Below the pieces are notes generated by a model. It was not told the origin of the DNA, ran no database searches, and saw only the letters and a list, made by a program, of their open reading frames with translations. From assembly GCA_946055165.1 (NCBI GenBank), contig CAMGFA010000006.1, forward strand, positions 1 through 54,025: a stretch of 54,025 nucleotides of DNA, in the 5' to 3' direction. The position numbers and the translations under genes are program-made. Shown here in pieces: positions 16,692 through 25,917 of the stretch (position 1 is its first letter; each line of letters starts with the position of its first letter). Source of the stretch: an uncultured Bacteroidales bacterium. Lineage in GTDB: Bacteria > Bacteroidota > Bacteroidia > Bacteroidales > UBA932.

Positions 16692-17230
16692 GAATAATAG
16701 GCGGAAGACTCAAAGGCAGGAGCATACTCCCGCCGCCGGGCTACAAGGCACGGCCAACCACGGACTTCGCGCGCGAAGCCCTTTTCAATATCCTGGAAAA
16801 CGAATACGATTTTGATGAGCTCAAGGTTCTGGACCTCTTTGCGGGAACCGGGGCCGTTTCTTTTGAGTTCGCCTCCCGTGGCGTGGGTCACGTGTGGAGT
16901 GTGGAGATGCTCCGCGAAAACGCCAGCTTCATCAAGCGTGAGTCGCAGCGGCTTGGACTGGACAATGTGACCATGGTGCGTGACAATGTTTTCGATTTCC
17001 TCAAAATCTGTCACGAAAAGTTCGACATAGTGTTCGCCGACCCTCCTTATGCCATAGAGGGAATGGAAAGCATTCCCGACAAAGTCTTCGAGGCCGACAT
17101 CCTTCACCCCGGTGCATATTTCATCCTCGAGCACGGAGGAAACTGCGATTTCTCACAGCACCCCTTCTTCAAAAAGGAAAAAGTTTACGGCAGGGTGCAC
17201 TTCGCCTTTTTCGAAAAGCCTCAGGATTAA
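16688..17230 (+). CDS. rsmD: 16S rRNA (guanine966-N2)-methyltransferase
   Basis: This 180-residue SAM-dependent enzyme methylates G966 of 16S rRNA. It shows the RsmD N-terminus MRIIGGRLKGRSI, the RPTTDFAREALFNIL segment, SAM motif I VLDLFAGTGAVSFE (about 48-61) and catalytic motif IV ADPPY (about 117-121). Length is typical. It overlaps DUF3822 by ATGA at its start, and its TAA overlaps the mazG stop at its end (convergent pair). Confidence 0.95.
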   Translation: MRIIGGRLKGRSILPPPGYKARPTTDFAREALFNILENEYDFDELKVLDLFAGTGAVSFEFASRGVGHVWSVEMLRENASFIKRESQRLGLDNVTMVRDNVFDFLKICHEKFDIVFADPPYAIEGMESIPDKVFEADILHPGAYFILEHGGNCDFSQHPFFKKEKVYGRVHFAFFEKPQD

Positions 17231-18018
17231 AGTCCCTTGGCTTTTGCCTCGTCCCAAATTTCATCCATCTGGGCAAGACTCATATCTTTGAGTGAACGGC
17301 CTTGTTTTATGGTTTTCTCCTCGAGATAGGTGAAACGGCGGCGGAATTTGCTGCAGCTTAAGTTCAGGGCCTTTTCGGGGTCCACCCCGTGCAGCCTTGC
17401 CGCATTGATCAGGGCAAAGAACAAATCCCCGAACTCCTCTTCAATATGTTCCTGCCTGTTTTCTGCCAGGGCATCCCTCACCTCCTGAACTTCCTCTGAA
17501 ACTTTGTCAAAGACCTGCATGGGCTCTTCCCAGTCGAATCCGCAGCCCCTTGCCTTTTCCTGCATGCTCAAAGCCTTGAGAAGTGCGGGCATGGAATCGG
17601 GAATGCCGCTCAAGATATTTTTGTTGCCGCCTTTTTCCTTTGCCTTCACCAGCTCCCAGGTATCGGCAATCTCTTTGGCGCTCAACTGTTTTCCTGCCTG
17701 CTCTCCGAACACGTGAGGGTGGCGGAAACGCATTTTGCTGCAAATTTTTTCAAGGCAGTCGGCAATGTCAAACAGCTCCTGTTCCTGGGCAATCCTCGCG
17801 TAGAAGACCATATGGTAGAGCAGGTCTCCTATTTCTTTCGAAATTTCCTGCACATCCCCTTTTATGATGGCGTCGCTCAGCTCGTAAACCTCCTCTTCCG
17901 TCATCGGACGTATGCTTTCCATTGTCTGCGCCGCGTTCCAGGGACAGTTTTCCCTGAGGCTGTCCATCACGTCAAGAAGCTCCCCGAAGGCATTTACTTT
18001 CTCTATCTTTGTATGCAT
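17227..18018 (-). CDS. mazG: Nucleoside triphosphate pyrophosphohydrolase
   Basis: This 263-residue protein hydrolyses NTPs/dNTPs to monophosphates and is thought to sanitise the nucleotide pool. It contains the two MazG repeats: an N-terminal one with CPWNAAQTMESIRPMTEEEVYEL and EIGDLLYHMVFYARI, and a C-terminal one with KVSEEVQEVRDAL and EEFGDLFFALINAARL. The E-E-x-x-E and E-x-x-D metal-binding residues are present. Length is normal. It is monocistronic here, with a -7 element about 25 nt upstream of its ATG, and its stop overlaps that of rsmD. Confidence 0.93.
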   Translation of the reverse strand: MHTKIEKVNAFGELLDVMDSLRENCPWNAAQTMESIRPMTEEEVYELSDAIIKGDVQEISKEIGDLLYHMVFYARIAQEQELFDIADCLEKICSKMRFRHPHVFGEQAGKQLSAKEIADTWELVKAKEKGGNKNILSGIPDSMPALLKALSMQEKARGCGFDWEEPMQVFDKVSEEVQEVRDALAENRQEHIEEEFGDLFFALINAARLHGVDPEKALNLSCSKFRRRFTYLEEKTIKQGRSLKDMSLAQMDEIWDEAKAKGL

Positions 18019-18031
18019 AAGATTTTTTCAT

Positions 18032-18051
18032 TAAATTCGCGGACAAATTTA
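18032..18051. promoter_or_regulatory. Divergent -7 elements of mazG and the CoA-transferase gene
   Basis: The minus strand has a perfect TAAATTTG (18051-18044) for mazG. The plus strand has TAAATTCG (18032-18039), one mismatch from consensus, about 26 nt before the CoA-transferase ATG. The two elements interleave within 20 nt, so the polymerases would compete for this region. Confidence 0.5.
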
Positions 18052-18065
18052 GGAATAATCTTTTA

Positions 18066-19367
18066 ATGAAAGAACTGCATTTTGTAAGTGCTGCCGAAGC
18101 AGTGAGCCACATCCCTTCGCACAGCCACATCCATCTGAGCAGCGTTGCCAGCGTGCCGCATTGTCTCATCCGCGCCCTCTGCGATCGGGCCGATGCCGGC
18201 GAGGTGGAAGATCTCCACTTCCATCATTTCCATACTGAAGGTCCCGCACCCTATAGCGAGCCCCGCTACGAAGGCATATTCTTCGACCAGGGCTTCTTTG
18301 TGGGCCCCAATGTAAGGGCCAACGTGAACAGCGGCTATGCCGACTATCTTCCGGTGCATCTGGGCGAGAGCCAGAAACTTTACCGCAGCGGAGTCATCAG
18401 GCTCGGCGCTGCGCTGGTGAACATTTCCGAACCCGATGAGAACGGAATGGTGAGCCTCGGCACTTCGGTCGATTGCTCCGTTGCCGCCATAGAATCGGCC
18501 GCTATAGTGATAGGTGTGGTGAACAAAAACGTACCTTTCGCCTACGGAAATCTGCTGCCGGTGGAAAAATTCACCTATCTGGTTAGGGACGATGCCCCGC
18601 TGGTGACCGCCGCCTTTGCCGAACCTGACCCTACGGAGGTAATCATCGGCCGCAACTGTGCCTCCCTCGTGGAAGACGGCGACTGCATACAAATGGGAAT
18701 CGGCGCACTGCCAAATGCCCTTGCCGCCCAACTTACCGGGCACAAGAATCTTGGCTTGCACACGGAGATGTTTGCCGACGGCCTGCTGCGCCTGATCAAG
18801 GCCGGAGTGATAAACGGAGCCTGCAAGAAAATAGATACCGGTAAGGTTGTTGCCTCCTTCCTGCTTGGAAGCCAGGAGGTTTACGATTTCATAGACCACA
18901 ATCCCGATGTGCTGATGAAGGACATCAAATACACCAACGACCCTTGGGTAATAGCCCAAAATCCGCATATGAAAGCCATCAATTCGGCTACCGAGGTGGA
19001 CCTCACCGGCCAGATTTCGGCCGATTCCATCGGCTGCCGCATTTTCAGCGGTACCGGCGGCCAGCTCGATTTCGTGCGCGGTGCAACAATGTCCGAGGGC
19101 GGCAAATCCATCACGGCCTTCGCCTCCCGCACCAGAAAGGGGAAGAACAAAATTGTGGCCGAGCTCAATCCGGGCGGGGGAGTGGTCACCCCACGTTCCG
19201 ATGCCCACTGGATAGTTACCGAGTACGGTGCAGTGGACCTCTACGGCCGCAGTCTGCAGGAGAGAGCCAAGCTGCTCATCTCCATAGCCCACCCGGACGA
19301 TCGCCAGATGCTCGACGAACAGGCCTTCCACCGTTTCGGACCACATTATCACAATTTCAGCATTTAG
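18066..19367 (+). CDS. Acetyl-CoA hydrolase/transferase family protein (4-hydroxybutyrate CoA-transferase-like)
   Basis: This 433-residue cytosolic enzyme has the family I CoA-transferase double fold. The catalytic glutamate is in LGLHTEMFADGLL (about residue 239). GIGALPNALA, GTGGQLDFVRGA and VVTPRSDAHWIVTEYGAVDLYG are conserved CoA and active-site loops. The best match from memory is with 4-hydroxybutyrate/butyrate:acetate CoA-transferases, but acetate:succinate CoA transferase is also possible. It would exchange CoA between acetyl-CoA and a short acid during fermentation. It is separated from prfA by 25 nt containing a separate promoter element. Confidence 0.8.
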   Translation: MKELHFVSAAEAVSHIPSHSHIHLSSVASVPHCLIRALCDRADAGEVEDLHFHHFHTEGPAPYSEPRYEGIFFDQGFFVGPNVRANVNSGYADYLPVHLGESQKLYRSGVIRLGAALVNISEPDENGMVSLGTSVDCSVAAIESAAIVIGVVNKNVPFAYGNLLPVEKFTYLVRDDAPLVTAAFAEPDPTEVIIGRNCASLVEDGDCIQMGIGALPNALAAQLTGHKNLGLHTEMFADGLLRLIKAGVINGACKKIDTGKVVASFLLGSQEVYDFIDHNPDVLMKDIKYTNDPWVIAQNPHMKAINSATEVDLTGQISADSIGCRIFSGTGGQLDFVRGATMSEGGKSITAFASRTRKGKNKIVAELNPGGGVVTPRSDAHWIVTEYGAVDLYGRSLQERAKLLISIAHPDDRQMLDEQAFHRFGPHYHNFSI

Positions 19368-19377
19368 AAATTATTGC

Positions 19378-19385
19378 TATATTTG
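19378..19385 (+). promoter_or_regulatory. -7 promoter element of prfA-phoH
   Basis: A perfect TATATTTG is followed by CAGCCCT and then the prfA ATG at 19393. Seven nucleotides leave almost no room for a leader. Confidence 0.65.
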
Positions 19386-19392
19386 CAGCCCT

Positions 19393-20484
19393 ATGGCACA
19401 GAATACCCTTTTAGAAAAAGTACTTTCCCTTCAGGACAAGTTCCAGAGCCTTCAGGACCAGCTTTCCAGCCCTGAAGTTATGGCCGATATGAAGAAATTC
19501 GTCCAGCTCAACAAGGATTACAAGCAGTTGGAGCCTATCATCAAGGCCGGCCTCGAATACAAGAAAACTCTGGAGAACCTCCAGTCCGCCAAAGATATAT
19601 TGCTCAACGAAAAAGACGAGGACCTGCGCGAGATGGCCCGCGAGGAGATTGCAGAGCTCGATCCCAAAATCCCCCAGATGGAAGCCGACATCAAACTCCT
19701 TCTCATTCCGGCCGATCCCGACGACGGAAAGAACGCCATTGTGGAAATCCGCGGCGGTGCCGGCGGAGACGAGGCTGCAATTTTTGCCGGAGACCTTTTC
19801 CGTATGTACCAGCACTATGCCGAAAGTCGTGGATGGAAAGTGGAAGTCACAGACCAGACTCCGGGCACTTCCGGAGGCTACAAGCAGATAGTCTTCAAAC
19901 TCAGCTCCTCTACGGACGGAGTATATGGCACCATGAAATACGAATCGGGCGTGCACCGTGTACAGAGAGTGCCGCAGACCGAGACTCAGGGCCGCATCCA
20001 GACCTCTGCCGCATCGGTGGCAGTGTTCCCGGAGGCAGGCGAATTCGATGTTGACCTCAAGTGGGACGACATCCGTCTGGACCTCTTCTGTTCCTCCGGT
20101 CCTGGCGGACAGGGCGTAAATACCACCTATTCTGCAGTACGACTCACCCATATCCCTACAGGCCTTGTTGTTCAATGCCAGGAGGAGCGCTCCCAGCTCA
20201 AAAACAAGGACCGTGCTTTCGAGGAGTTGCGTACCCGCCTCTATAACCTTGAACATCAGAAATATCTCGACGAGATAGCTTCCAAGCGCAAGACCATGGT
20301 TTCCACCGGCGACCGCTCGGCCAAAATCCGCACCTACAACTATCCTCAGGGTCGCGTGACCGACCATCGCATAAACTGGAGCATGTACAATCTTCCTGTC
20401 TTTATGAACGGAGACATCCAGGAAGTGATCGACCAGCTTCAGATTGCGGAGAACGCCGAAAGACTCAAAGAAAGCGGCGAATGA
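19393..20484 (+). CDS. prfA: Peptide chain release factor 1
   Basis: This 363-residue translation factor reads UAA and UAG stops. The catalytic GGQ lies in SSGPGGQGVNTT (about residues 235-246). The codon-recognition tripeptide region reads RVPQTETQGR, i.e. PQT where E. coli has PAT; I recall this P-x-T variant as normal in Bacteroidota. The N-terminal coiled domain and the GGAGGDEAAIFAGDLFRMY segment are standard. It overlaps the next gene by ATGA, so prfA and phoH are coupled. Confidence 0.95.
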   Translation: MAQNTLLEKVLSLQDKFQSLQDQLSSPEVMADMKKFVQLNKDYKQLEPIIKAGLEYKKTLENLQSAKDILLNEKDEDLREMAREEIAELDPKIPQMEADIKLLLIPADPDDGKNAIVEIRGGAGGDEAAIFAGDLFRMYQHYAESRGWKVEVTDQTPGTSGGYKQIVFKLSSSTDGVYGTMKYESGVHRVQRVPQTETQGRIQTSAASVAVFPEAGEFDVDLKWDDIRLDLFCSSGPGGQGVNTTYSAVRLTHIPTGLVVQCQEERSQLKNKDRAFEELRTRLYNLEHQKYLDEIASKRKTMVSTGDRSAKIRTYNYPQGRVTDHRINWSMYNLPVFMNGDIQEVIDQLQIAENAERLKESGE

Positions 20485-21419
20485 AACGCAGCCTGAGCAT
20501 AGAGGGAATCGATCCCGTGAGCCTTTATGGAGTAGGAAACAAAATACTCGACACTTTCTGCTCCTATTTTCCAAATGTAAAGGTTGTCGCCAGAGGGTCC
20601 GACCTCATTCTCGACGGGCGCGAAGCCGAGTTGGAGGAGTTTGAACACAAATTCAAGACCCTTATAGACAGAAAGATGCACAAGATGAACCTCACGCCCT
20701 ACGACGTGGAGGACATCTTTGAAGGGGAGAGTACTTCCCGCGATTTTCTGCTCAATCCGGGCTCTCCCATCTGCTACAACACTGAAGGCAAGCCCATCTG
20801 TGCCCGCAATCTGCGCCAGCAGGAAATGGTGAAAGCCTATTTCGAAAACGACCTTGTCTTCGCCCTCGGCCCTGCCGGAACGGGCAAAACCTACATAGCA
20901 ATAGCCCTGGCTGTACGCGCCCTGAAAAACAGGGAAATACGCCGTATTATCCTCACCCGCCCCGCAGTGGAGGCCGGTGAGCGTCTGGGCTTCCTTCCTG
21001 GCGACCTCAAGGACAAGCTCGACCCCTATCTCCAGCCTCTCTACGATGCCCTCGGAGACATGATTCCCCCTAAGAAACTTCAGGAGCTTCTTGCAGAGGG
21101 CACCATTCAGATAGCCCCTCTTGCATACATGCGCGGCCGCACCCTCGACAGGGCCTGCGTAATTCTGGACGAAGCCCAGAATACCAATCTCGGCCAACTG
21201 AAGATGTTCCTCACCCGTATGGGCTGCAAGGCCAAATTCATTGTCACCGGCGACGCTTCACAGGTGGATTTGCCAAATCGTGAAGACAGCGGCCTGCTCA
21301 AAGGTGTGGAACTTCTGGAAAACATTAAGGGCATCGCCACTGTTGTCTTCACAAACGAAGATATAGTGCGACACCCTTTGGTCGGAAAGATTGTAAAGGC
21401 TTTCGAAAAGAAAGACTAA
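20481..21419 (+). CDS. phoH: PhoH-family ATPase
   Basis: This 312-residue cytosolic protein has Walker A GPAGTGKTYIA (about 130-140) and Walker B RACVILDEAQNTN, with conserved LTRPAVEAGERLGFLPGDL and VTGDASQVDLP. The ~110-residue N-terminal part is the usual RNA-binding-type extension of PhoH-like (YbeZ-type) proteins. YbeZ relatives act with YbeY in rRNA maturation; ybeY is not in this window. The stop codon overlaps the stop of the convergent TPR gene. Confidence 0.92.
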   Translation: MKRSLSIEGIDPVSLYGVGNKILDTFCSYFPNVKVVARGSDLILDGREAELEEFEHKFKTLIDRKMHKMNLTPYDVEDIFEGESTSRDFLLNPGSPICYNTEGKPICARNLRQQEMVKAYFENDLVFALGPAGTGKTYIAIALAVRALKNREIRRIILTRPAVEAGERLGFLPGDLKDKLDPYLQPLYDALGDMIPPKKLQELLAEGTIQIAPLAYMRGRTLDRACVILDEAQNTNLGQLKMFLTRMGCKAKFIVTGDASQVDLPNREDSGLLKGVELLENIKGIATVVFTNEDIVRHPLVGKIVKAFEKKD

Positions 21420-22732
21420 AGTCCCTTTACAATAGCATCGTATTTCTCATACTTGGCCTGATAGCCCGGTTCGGAGCTGAAGCGGTAGCAGGCGTTCTTA
21501 AGGTATTCAGCAACTGCAACCTTGATCTGAGGGTCCTGTGAGATGGCAAATGCATTCTCGAATGGCTCGATGCAGGCTTTGAGGGCCTCTTCGAACTGGT
21601 TCACGAGTGCTTCGTATTTCTTGTCGTCCATCTCGTTCACAGCCTCTTCCTGAATGGTAACAGCCTTGTTGTAGTAGAGCTGGCCGATTCCGATATAACC
21701 GAACTCGTATGCAGGATTCTTCTCTGAGCATACTTTGTAAGCTGCAATTGCTGCCTCCTCGTTTCCGAGCTGGAGGTGGATATTGCCTTCTACATACCAG
21801 AGCGATGCATTATCAGGCTCGTTGGCCTTTGCTGCGTCGATGAGCTCGAAAAGACGGTCGGTGTTCTGGCCGGAGCTGAGGTAGATGTTGATAAGACCCA
21901 CGAGAACAGCCTGGCTCTGAGGGAATTTTGCAAAACCTTCCTCAAGCAGCTGCTGGCCTTCCTCGTTCTTGCCTTCTTTTACAGCAATGTCTGCAAGTTT
22001 TGCATAGACATCACCGCCGTCGCCATAGTAGCCGAGGGCAAGGCATTCGTTGTAGTAGCCTTTGGCCTTGCCGAGGTCTTCGAGCATATAGCTTGTGAGG
22101 GCGGCATTGTAGATGGCGTTGGTGTCGATCTGGGCGTAAGGCTGCTGTACGGAAGCCTCATAAGCCTTCTCGAAATAGTACGATGCCTTTGTCAGGTCGC
22201 CGAGGGTATAGGCTGTATAGGCCTCGGTGGTGAAGTTGTTGTCCAGGGTCTGGAAGGCGGTAACGAGGTCCTTCTTCTTGGACTGCTTCTCGTCGAGGGA
22301 AGCTGCCTGCTTGTAGGCCTCGAGAGAAAGCTCGAGAGCATCCGGATAAACAGGCTCGGTAACCTCTATCATCTGAAGGATTTCGTTTTCGTTGTAGTAA
22401 TAGTTGCGGGTAGGGAACACAGCCTTGATCATCTGAGTTCCGGAAACCTCAACCCACTCCTCGGAGCTTGGCCTGTCTTCGCCCAGAATGAGGGCGAGAT
22501 CCTGGCGGGGTGCGCCAATCCAGCCGGCTCCCATAGGGGCGCTGTATGCATCGAGATAAGCCTTTCCGAGTTTGATCCAGGTAGCAGGTTTCTCTGCCTG
22601 CTTAGGGTTCTCGGTTTTGGAAAGGGCCGATTCAACAGCCTTCCTTGAGGCGTCCACGCTCTTTACCTGAGTCTGGGCATTTGCCAGGCTGAGGGAGGCG
22701 AAAAGTGCGATAGCTAAAAAGATTCTTTTCAT
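21416..22732 (-). CDS. Secreted tetratricopeptide-repeat protein
   Basis: This 438-residue protein has a cleavable signal peptide (MKRIFLAIALFASLSLANA then QT) and no lipobox Cys, so it is probably periplasmic. At least four or five TPR-like helical pairs follow, for example AIYNAALTSYMLEDLGKAKGYY, VYAKLADIAVKEGKNEEG, and SLWYVEGNIHLQLGNEEAAIAAY. TPRs usually bind partner proteins; no enzymatic motif is seen. It starts 11 nt after gyrA in the same direction and is probably co-transcribed. Similar gyrA-TPR pairs occur in Bacteroidales as I recall. Function is unknown. Confidence 0.8.
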   Translation of the reverse strand: MKRIFLAIALFASLSLANAQTQVKSVDASRKAVESALSKTENPKQAEKPATWIKLGKAYLDAYSAPMGAGWIGAPRQDLALILGEDRPSSEEWVEVSGTQMIKAVFPTRNYYYNENEILQMIEVTEPVYPDALELSLEAYKQAASLDEKQSKKKDLVTAFQTLDNNFTTEAYTAYTLGDLTKASYYFEKAYEASVQQPYAQIDTNAIYNAALTSYMLEDLGKAKGYYNECLALGYYGDGGDVYAKLADIAVKEGKNEEGQQLLEEGFAKFPQSQAVLVGLINIYLSSGQNTDRLFELIDAAKANEPDNASLWYVEGNIHLQLGNEEAAIAAYKVCSEKNPAYEFGYIGIGQLYYNKAVTIQEEAVNEMDDKKYEALVNQFEEALKACIEPFENAFAISQDPQIKVAVAEYLKNACYRFSSEPGYQAKYEKYDAIVKGL

Positions 22733-22743
22733 AACAATATTGA

Positions 22744-25296
22744 TTATTCGTTTGTTTCTGTTGTTTCAGGCTGCTCCTGCTGCGGAGTCTGCTCCTCTTC
22801 GTTTTCGTGGGCAACCACAGATATTGCTGCAATGCTGTCGCCCTCGCGAAGGTTGATGAGCTTGACTCCCGAAGTGGCGCGACCCTGCAGGCTTACCTGA
22901 CTCACTGCAAGACGGATTGTAAGGCCCGACCTGGTGATGATCATGAGGTCATCGTTCTCGGTAACGTTCTTTATTGCCACGAGATTGCCTGTTTTCTCCG
23001 TGATCTTGATGGTGTGGACACCCTTTGCACCACGATTCGAGAATCGGTAGTCGTCGGCATTGCTGCGCTTTCCGAGGCCGTTCTCGCTGACCACAAGCAC
23101 AGAGCGCTGGGAGGCATCCTCGGCGGCCGGGTCGCGGGCAATTACACCCACAATTTCGTCGCCTTCTGCAAGTTTCATTCCGTAAACGCCCATTGATGTG
23201 CGGCCTGCAGCCCTTACCTGCTCTTCGCTGAAGCGCACGCAGAGACCGTTGCGGCCCGCCATCATTATCTCGTCCTTGCCGGAGGTGAGGATGGCATCGA
23301 GAAGGGCATCGTCTTCCCTGAAGGAAATTGCCCTGATTCCGAGATTGCGGCTGCGGGAGTTTGCGAACTCGCTCAGGCACATACGTTTGATAAGTCCCTT
23401 GCGGGTTACCAGAACCACATAGTGGCTGTCGGTGTACTCGCGGCTCTCGATCTTGGCGGCGTTGAGGTAGGTCCTGATCTTGTCTTCAGGGTCTATTGTA
23501 AGCAGGTTCTGCACTGCCCTTCCCTTGGCGGTGCGGGAGCCTTCCGGAATTTCGTAAACCTTGAGGCGGTAGCAGAGTCCCTTCTCGGTGAAGAAGAGCA
23601 TACAGCTGTGCATATTGGCCACATAGATGTGCTCTATGAAGTCCTCGTCCCTTACCGAACCGCCCTTCTTGCCGGTGCCTCCGCGGGACTGCACATGGAA
23701 CTCGTTGAGCGAAGTCCTCTTGATGTAGCCGAGGTGGGAGATGGTGATTACCACATCTTCGTCGGCATAGAAGTCCTCAGGATTGAACTCTTCGGAGCTG
23801 AGCATTATTTCGGTGCGGCGCTTGTCGCCGTATTTCTCCTTGATTTCGAGGGTTTCCCTCTTCACTACTGCAAGCTGTTCTGCCTCGCTGGCAAGAATCT
23901 TCTCGCATTCGGCGATAAAGCTCATAAGGCTTTCGTACTCCTCCTTGAGCTTGTCCTTCTCCAAGCCCACCAGCTGGCGCAGACGCATTTCCACAATGGC
24001 CGATGCCTGGGCGTCGCTGAAGCCGAAGCGCTCCATCAGGGAGTCCTTTGCCGATTCTACCGTCTTGGAGGAGCGGATGATGGCGATTACCTCGTCGATT
24101 ACATCTATGGCCTTGAGCAGACCTTCCACGATGTGGGCGCGCTTGCGTGCCTTTTCCAGCTCGAAACGGGTGCGGCGCAGAACCACCTCGTGCCTGAAGT
24201 CCACAAAGCACTTGATGATGTCCTTGAGGCTGAGAGTGCGCGGACGCCCGCCGACAAGAGCCACATTGTTGATGGCGAAACTGGACTGCAGTGCAGTGTA
24301 TTTGTAGAGGGTGTTGAGCACCACGTTGGCATTGGCGTCTTTCTTGAGCAGGAACTCTATGCGTATGCCCTGACGGTTGGTGAGCTCCTTGATTTCGGAA
24401 ATGCCCTCGATCTTCTTGTCGCGGATCATCTCGCCGATTCGGGTAATCATCTCGGCCTTGTTCACCATATAAGGCACCTCGGTAACCACGATTGCGGTGC
24501 GGTTGCCCACCTCCTCAATCTCGGCCTTGGCGCGGACCACAACCTTGCCGCGGCCCGTGTTGTAGGCATCGGCAATGCCCTGACGGCCCATAATGATGCC
24601 GCCGGTAGGGAAGTCCGGACCCTTGATGTGCTCCATGAGCTCGTCGGTAGTGATGTCCGGGTTGTCGATATAGGCGCAGATTCCGTCGCAGGCCTCGCTC
24701 AGGTTGTGCGGAGCCATATTCGTGGCCATACCCACTGCAATTCCGGACGAGCCGTTGAGCAGCAGCAAAGGCAGCTTGGTAGGCAGAACCGTAGGTTCGT
24801 AGATGGTGTCGTCGAAGTTGAGCGTGAAATCAACTGTGTCCTTGTCGAGGTCGCAGAGCACGTCGGCCGAAAGCTTAGCCAGCTTGGCCTCGGTGTATCG
24901 CATTGCGGCAACAGGGTCGCCGTCCATACTACCGAAGTTTCCCTGGCCCTGAACTAGAGGGTAGCGCTGGTTCCAGTCCTGTGCCAGGCGTGCCATTGCG
25001 TCATATACGCTGATGTCGCCGTGAGGGTGGAACTTACCCAGCACTTCACCCACAATACGGGCCGATTTTTTAGTTTGGCCGCTGTTGCTCAGTCCGAGGC
25101 CGTCCATACCGAAAAGTACGCGGCGCTGAACCGGTTTGAGGCCGTCTCTTGCATCAGGAAGTGCGCGAGAAACAATTACGGACATCGAATAGTCGATGTA
25201 GGCACTGCGCATTTCGTGATCTATTTCCACAGGCTCGATTATTCCCTGTGGCTTCTCTTCAATCTCCATTTTTATACTTTTTTGTTCTATATCCAT
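22744..25296 (-). CDS. gyrA: DNA gyrase subunit A
   Basis: This 850-residue type II topoisomerase subunit cuts and rejoins DNA during negative supercoiling. The start [22 protein letters not shown] core, the catalytic Tyr in [10 protein letters not shown] and a six-bladed C-terminal domain are present; the GyrA-box lies near [10 protein letters not shown]. The tail is Glu/Gln/Thr-rich. I choose ATG 25296 over ATG 25302, because the -7 promoter element ends at 25304, which would leave 25302 upstream of the RNA start. In the quinolone-resistance region the order is [10 protein letters not shown]: Ile replaces the usual Ser at E. coli position 83 (codon at 25012-25014). It is followed closely by a TPR gene. 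Confidence 0.95.
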   Translation of the reverse strand: MDIEQKSIKMEIEEKPQGIIEPVEIDHEMRSAYIDYSMSVIVSRALPDARDGLKPVQRRVLFGMDGLGLSNSGQTKKSARIVGEVLGKFHPHGDISVYDAMARLAQDWNQRYPLVQGQGNFGSMDGDPVAAMRYTEAKLAKLSADVLCDLDKDTVDFTLNFDDTIYEPTVLPTKLPLLLLNGSSGIAVGMATNMAPHNLSEACDGICAYIDNPDITTDELMEHIKGPDFPTGGIIMGRQGIADAYNTGRGKVVVRAKAEIEEVGNRTAIVVTEVPYMVNKAEMITRIGEMIRDKKIEGISEIKELTNRQGIRIEFLLKKDANANVVLNTLYKYTALQSSFAINNVALVGGRPRTLSLKDIIKCFVDFRHEVVLRRTRFELEKARKRAHIVEGLLKAIDVIDEVIAIIRSSKTVESAKDSLMERFGFSDAQASAIVEMRLRQLVGLEKDKLKEEYESLMSFIAECEKILASEAEQLAVVKRETLEIKEKYGDKRRTEIMLSSEEFNPEDFYADEDVVITISHLGYIKRTSLNEFHVQSRGGTGKKGGSVRDEDFIEHIYVANMHSCMLFFTEKGLCYRLKVYEIPEGSRTAKGRAVQNLLTIDPEDKIRTYLNAAKIESREYTDSHYVVLVTRKGLIKRMCLSEFANSRSRNLGIRAISFREDDALLDAILTSGKDEIMMAGRNGLCVRFSEEQVRAAGRTSMGVYGMKLAEGDEIVGVIARDPAAEDASQRSVLVVSENGLGKRSNADDYRFSNRGAKGVHTIKITEKTGNLVAIKNVTENDDLMIITRSGLTIRLAVSQVSLQGRATSGVKLINLREGDSIAAISVVAHENEEEQTPQQEQPETTETNE

Positions 25297-25303
25297 AAAC
25301 ATA

Positions 25304-25335
25304 CAAAAATAACAAAAAAAGTTGGGGTGGACAAA
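25304..25335 (-). promoter_or_regulatory. Promoter of gyrA
   Basis: On the minus strand a -33 TTTG (25335-25332) is followed after exactly 20 nt by TATTTTTG (25311-25304), a near-ideal Bacteroidota promoter. It abuts the first possible gyrA ATG (25302), so the next ATG (25296) is the likely start on a leaderless mRNA. Confidence 0.7.
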
Positions 25336-25354
25336 AATTATATTGTTAAATTTG
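25322..25354 (+). promoter_or_regulatory. Promoter of the Clp N-domain gene
   Basis: A TTG at 25322-25324 precedes TAAATTTG (25347-25354) with a 22-nt spacer. It overlaps the divergent gyrA promoter. The leader to ATG 25381 is about 20 nt and contains GGAAGG just before the start, an unusually purine-rich site for this phylum. Confidence 0.6.
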
Positions 25355-25380
25355 CCGTAGAATCAGACTTGGAAGGCAAA

Positions 25381-25917
25381 ATGCAGACACAGGTATCGCA
25401 GGAACTTCTGAAAGTCCTTTCCTATGCGGTGGAGGAGGCAATGCGTACGGGCGATCTCTCAATAGGGACCGACCATCTTCTGCTTGGCCTGCTGCGGCAC
25501 CGCGACAACGACGCCTGCCGTGCCCTCGAGGCTCTGGGCGTGGACCTGGCCGATTTCAAGCTCAGTGTGGAAAGCGCCATCTTCCGCCCCGACAGCATAG
25601 CCTTCGGCCACAAGGACGAGGTAATTTTCTCCCGCAGCGCCCGCAATACCATCAATCTCTGCATAGTGGAGGCCAGTATTGCCGAATCGGCCAAAATCAT
25701 ACCCGTGCACCTGCTGCTGGCCATAAGCGCATCGGCTTCGAGCGCAAGCCTGAGCTATCTCAAGGCCGTGGGCCTGGACCATTCCCGGATAAGGGCCTAT
25801 CTTAAGGAGAACGACCTGCTCAAGGCCCGGATCGTAAAAATAAAGGGCAGTCCCGAAAAGAACCACCCTTTGAATATTCTCACAATAATGTCCTCTCCGG
25901 ACAAAATCTGCAGTTAG
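25381..25917 (+). CDS. Standalone Clp N-domain protein
   Basis: This 178-residue protein consists of one double Clp_N repeat as found at the N-terminus of ClpC/ClpA chaperones. The first half has VLSYAVEEAMRTGDLSIGTDHLLLGLLR and the second ARNTINLCIVEASIAESAKIIPVHLLLAIS. There is no AAA domain and no Walker motif. ClpC N-domains bind substrates and adaptors, so a free copy could act as an adaptor, decoy or substrate-binding cofactor for a Clp machine encoded elsewhere. It has its own promoter and its stop overlaps that of the convergent fabF gene. The domain call is solid; the role is inferred. Confidence 0.85.
   Translation: MQTQVSQELLKVLSYAVEEAMRTGDLSIGTDHLLLGLLRHRDNDACRALEALGVDLADFKLSVESAIFRPDSIAFGHKDEVIFSRSARNTINLCIVEASIAESAKIIPVHLLLAISASASSASLSYLKAVGLDHSRIRAYLKENDLLKARIVKIKGSPEKNHPLNILTIMSSPDKICS

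Noticed and set aside
23422..24957. Long plus-strand open frame opposite gyrA
   Set aside because: It is a shadow of gyrA coding; residues show no family pattern.
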